From: an uncultured Oscillospiraceae bacterium
GTDB lineage: Bacteria > Bacillota > Clostridia > Oscillospirales > Oscillospiraceae
Assembly (NCBI GenBank): GCA_910584805.1
Contig: CAJUCB010000010.1
Coordinates: forward strand, 38,328 to 44,200
Reading direction: 5' to 3'
DNA length: 5,873 bases
Part shown: in pieces, positions 5,494 to 5,873 of the stretch
Numbering within the stretch: the first letter of the stretch is position 1
Layout: each line of letters begins with the position of its first letter
Position numbers and translations under genes: made by a program
Notes under the pieces: generated by a model
The model's input: only the letters and a program-made list of their open reading frames with translations
Told to the model about the DNA's origin: nothing
Database searches by the model: none

Positions 5494-5532
5494 AAGCCTG
5501 AAAAACAGGAGAGCTAGAGCTGTCTTTGGCTT
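5494..5532. terminator. Imperfect hairpin after the Mor-like gene, possible terminator
   Basis: AAGCC (5494-5498) pairs with GGCTT (5528-5532). After a 2-base bulge, AAA pairs with TTT, and ACAG (5505-5508) pairs with CTGT (5520-5523). It lies about 40 bases after the Mor-like stop codon. Read on the minus strand the tail is C/T-rich rather than a clean U-tract; the plus strand has a TTTT end. It is plausible as the end of the Mor-like transcript, but weak. Confidence 0.4.
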
Positions 5533-5570
5533 TTGAGGGAACATAGTCCAAGAACGTGAAAAAATAGTGT

Positions 5571-5816
5571 TTATCTTGCCTGGATGATCTTATATACCCG
5601 GGAAATACTTAAATCATATTTCCTAGCCAAATCGGCCACCTCATAGTCTCCGCTGTAGAAGTCATCCCGTATCAAGAGGTTGCGCTCTTCTAGGTCGGTG
5701 AACTCCGTGTTTGCAGGAAAGTACACCGTTGTCCCGGCCAGTTGAGATAAGATGGATACAAAGGTGTCCTCATCCACCAGTTCCCGCAGCTTTTTTAATG
5801 CAGTTTTTGAGTTCAT
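5571..5816 (-). CDS. Small Mor-like (Mu Mor/C family) helix-turn-helix activator
   Basis: An 81-residue protein. Seen: an acidic helical N-terminus (1-28, with ALKKLRELVDEDTF), a short strand GTTVYFP at 28-34, then ERNLLIRDDFYSGDYEVADL leading to an HTH, LARKYDLSISRVYKII, at 63-78. The order of G-x-x-VYFP strand, R-x-x-x-I-R-x-x-F-x-G helix and LARKY-x-LS HTH fits the Mor/C family, in which Mu Mor activates middle transcription as a dimer. Short stand-alone versions occur in Firmicutes, commonly with phages or other elements. The ATG at 5816 has no recognisable ribosome binding site, but it lies 5 bases after the stop of the upstream reading frame, which suggests translational coupling. No other in-frame start exists before an upstream stop. 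Family assignment is by motif recognition only; an unrelated small HTH protein is possible. Confidence 0.75.
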   Translation of the reverse strand: MNSKTALKKLRELVDEDTFVSILSQLAGTTVYFPANTEFTDLEERNLLIRDDFYSGDYEVADLARKYDLSISRVYKIIQAR

Positions 5817-5821
5817 AACTT

Positions 5822-5873
5822 TTACGTAATGAATACCTGTCCACAGGACAGGATGGCCTCAAAGATTTGGCGG
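5822..5873 (-). CDS. C-terminal end of an unidentified gene (partial)
   Basis: The last 16 codons before a TAA at 5822-5824 read RQIFEAILSCGQVFIT. The frame is open to the window edge and ends 5 bases before the Mor-like start, which itself lacks an RBS. That spacing is what a coupled operon would show. The fragment is too short to assign a family. A second minus-strand frame is also open here, so the choice rests on spacing and on the natural-looking composition. Confidence 0.4.
   Translation of the reverse strand, partial: RQIFEAILSCGQVFIT
5836..5852. repeat. 7-bp perfect inverted repeat upstream of the Mor-like gene
   Basis: CCTGTCC (5836-5842) and GGACAGG (5846-5852) flank a 3-base centre, 20 bases before the Mor-like start codon and inside the end of the upstream frame. 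It could be a short RNA hairpin affecting coupling, or a dimer binding site. No T-run follows it, so it is not a terminator. Confidence 0.4.

Noticed and set aside
5064..5816. Toxin-antitoxin pair formed by the two small regulator genes
   Set aside because: Both proteins look like DNA-binding regulators, they are 240 bases apart with separate signals, and neither resembles a toxin.
5770..5873. Alternative minus-strand frame open across the right edge and into the Mor-like gene
   Set aside because: It runs through the Mor-like start and stops inside that gene, with no supporting motif. The frame ending at 5822 fits operon spacing better.

Overview
The window most likely comes from a moderately GC-rich, Gram-positive anaerobe of the class Clostridia, plausibly an Oscillospiraceae gut bacterium. 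I infer this from the strong AGGAGG-type ribosome binding sites, the sigma-A-like promoters, the BlaI/BlaR1-like pair, a VanZ-like protein and an iron-sulfur flavoenzyme typical of anaerobes. Every gene I can support lies on the minus strand, so the window reads from right to left. No rRNA, tRNA, CRISPR array or complete mobile element is visible.

Right end (5331-5873): the last 16 codons of an unidentified gene are followed 5 bases later by a small Mor-like helix-turn-helix activator. An AT-rich intergenic stretch with dyads and repeats comes next. A small XRE-type regulator (5064-5330) follows, closed by a strong 10-bp terminator hairpin. Small Mor-like and Cro/CI-like regulators side by side suggest phage- or element-derived regulation, but no integrase or element boundary is visible.

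Centre (2021-5005): a BlaI-type repressor, a BlaR1-type M56 membrane metallopeptidase and an unknown multi-pass membrane protein form a tight operon. Its near-consensus promoter carries two TACA-NN-TGTA operators of the BlaI/MecI type. The presumed sensor domain of the BlaR1-like protein (about residues 315-659) shows none of the penicillin-binding active-site motifs, and no beta-lactamase or PBP gene is present. The signal is therefore probably not a beta-lactam bound by acylation. The third gene overlaps the metallopeptidase gene by 8 bases and may be an effector or accessory protein. The expected circuit is: signal, then BlaR1-like protease activation, then BlaI inactivation, then operon induction.

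Left end (1-1898): a VanZ-family membrane protein ends at a bidirectional-looking terminator. A separate transcription unit follows. It has a promoter, a roughly 130-nt leader able to fold into three consecutive hairpins, and a TTG-initiated flavoprotein truncated by the window edge. That protein joins a NuoF-type iron-sulfur domain to a GltD-like NAD(P)H oxidoreductase. The structured leader and the three-gene signalling operon with a non-PBP sensor are the two most promising unexplained elements.
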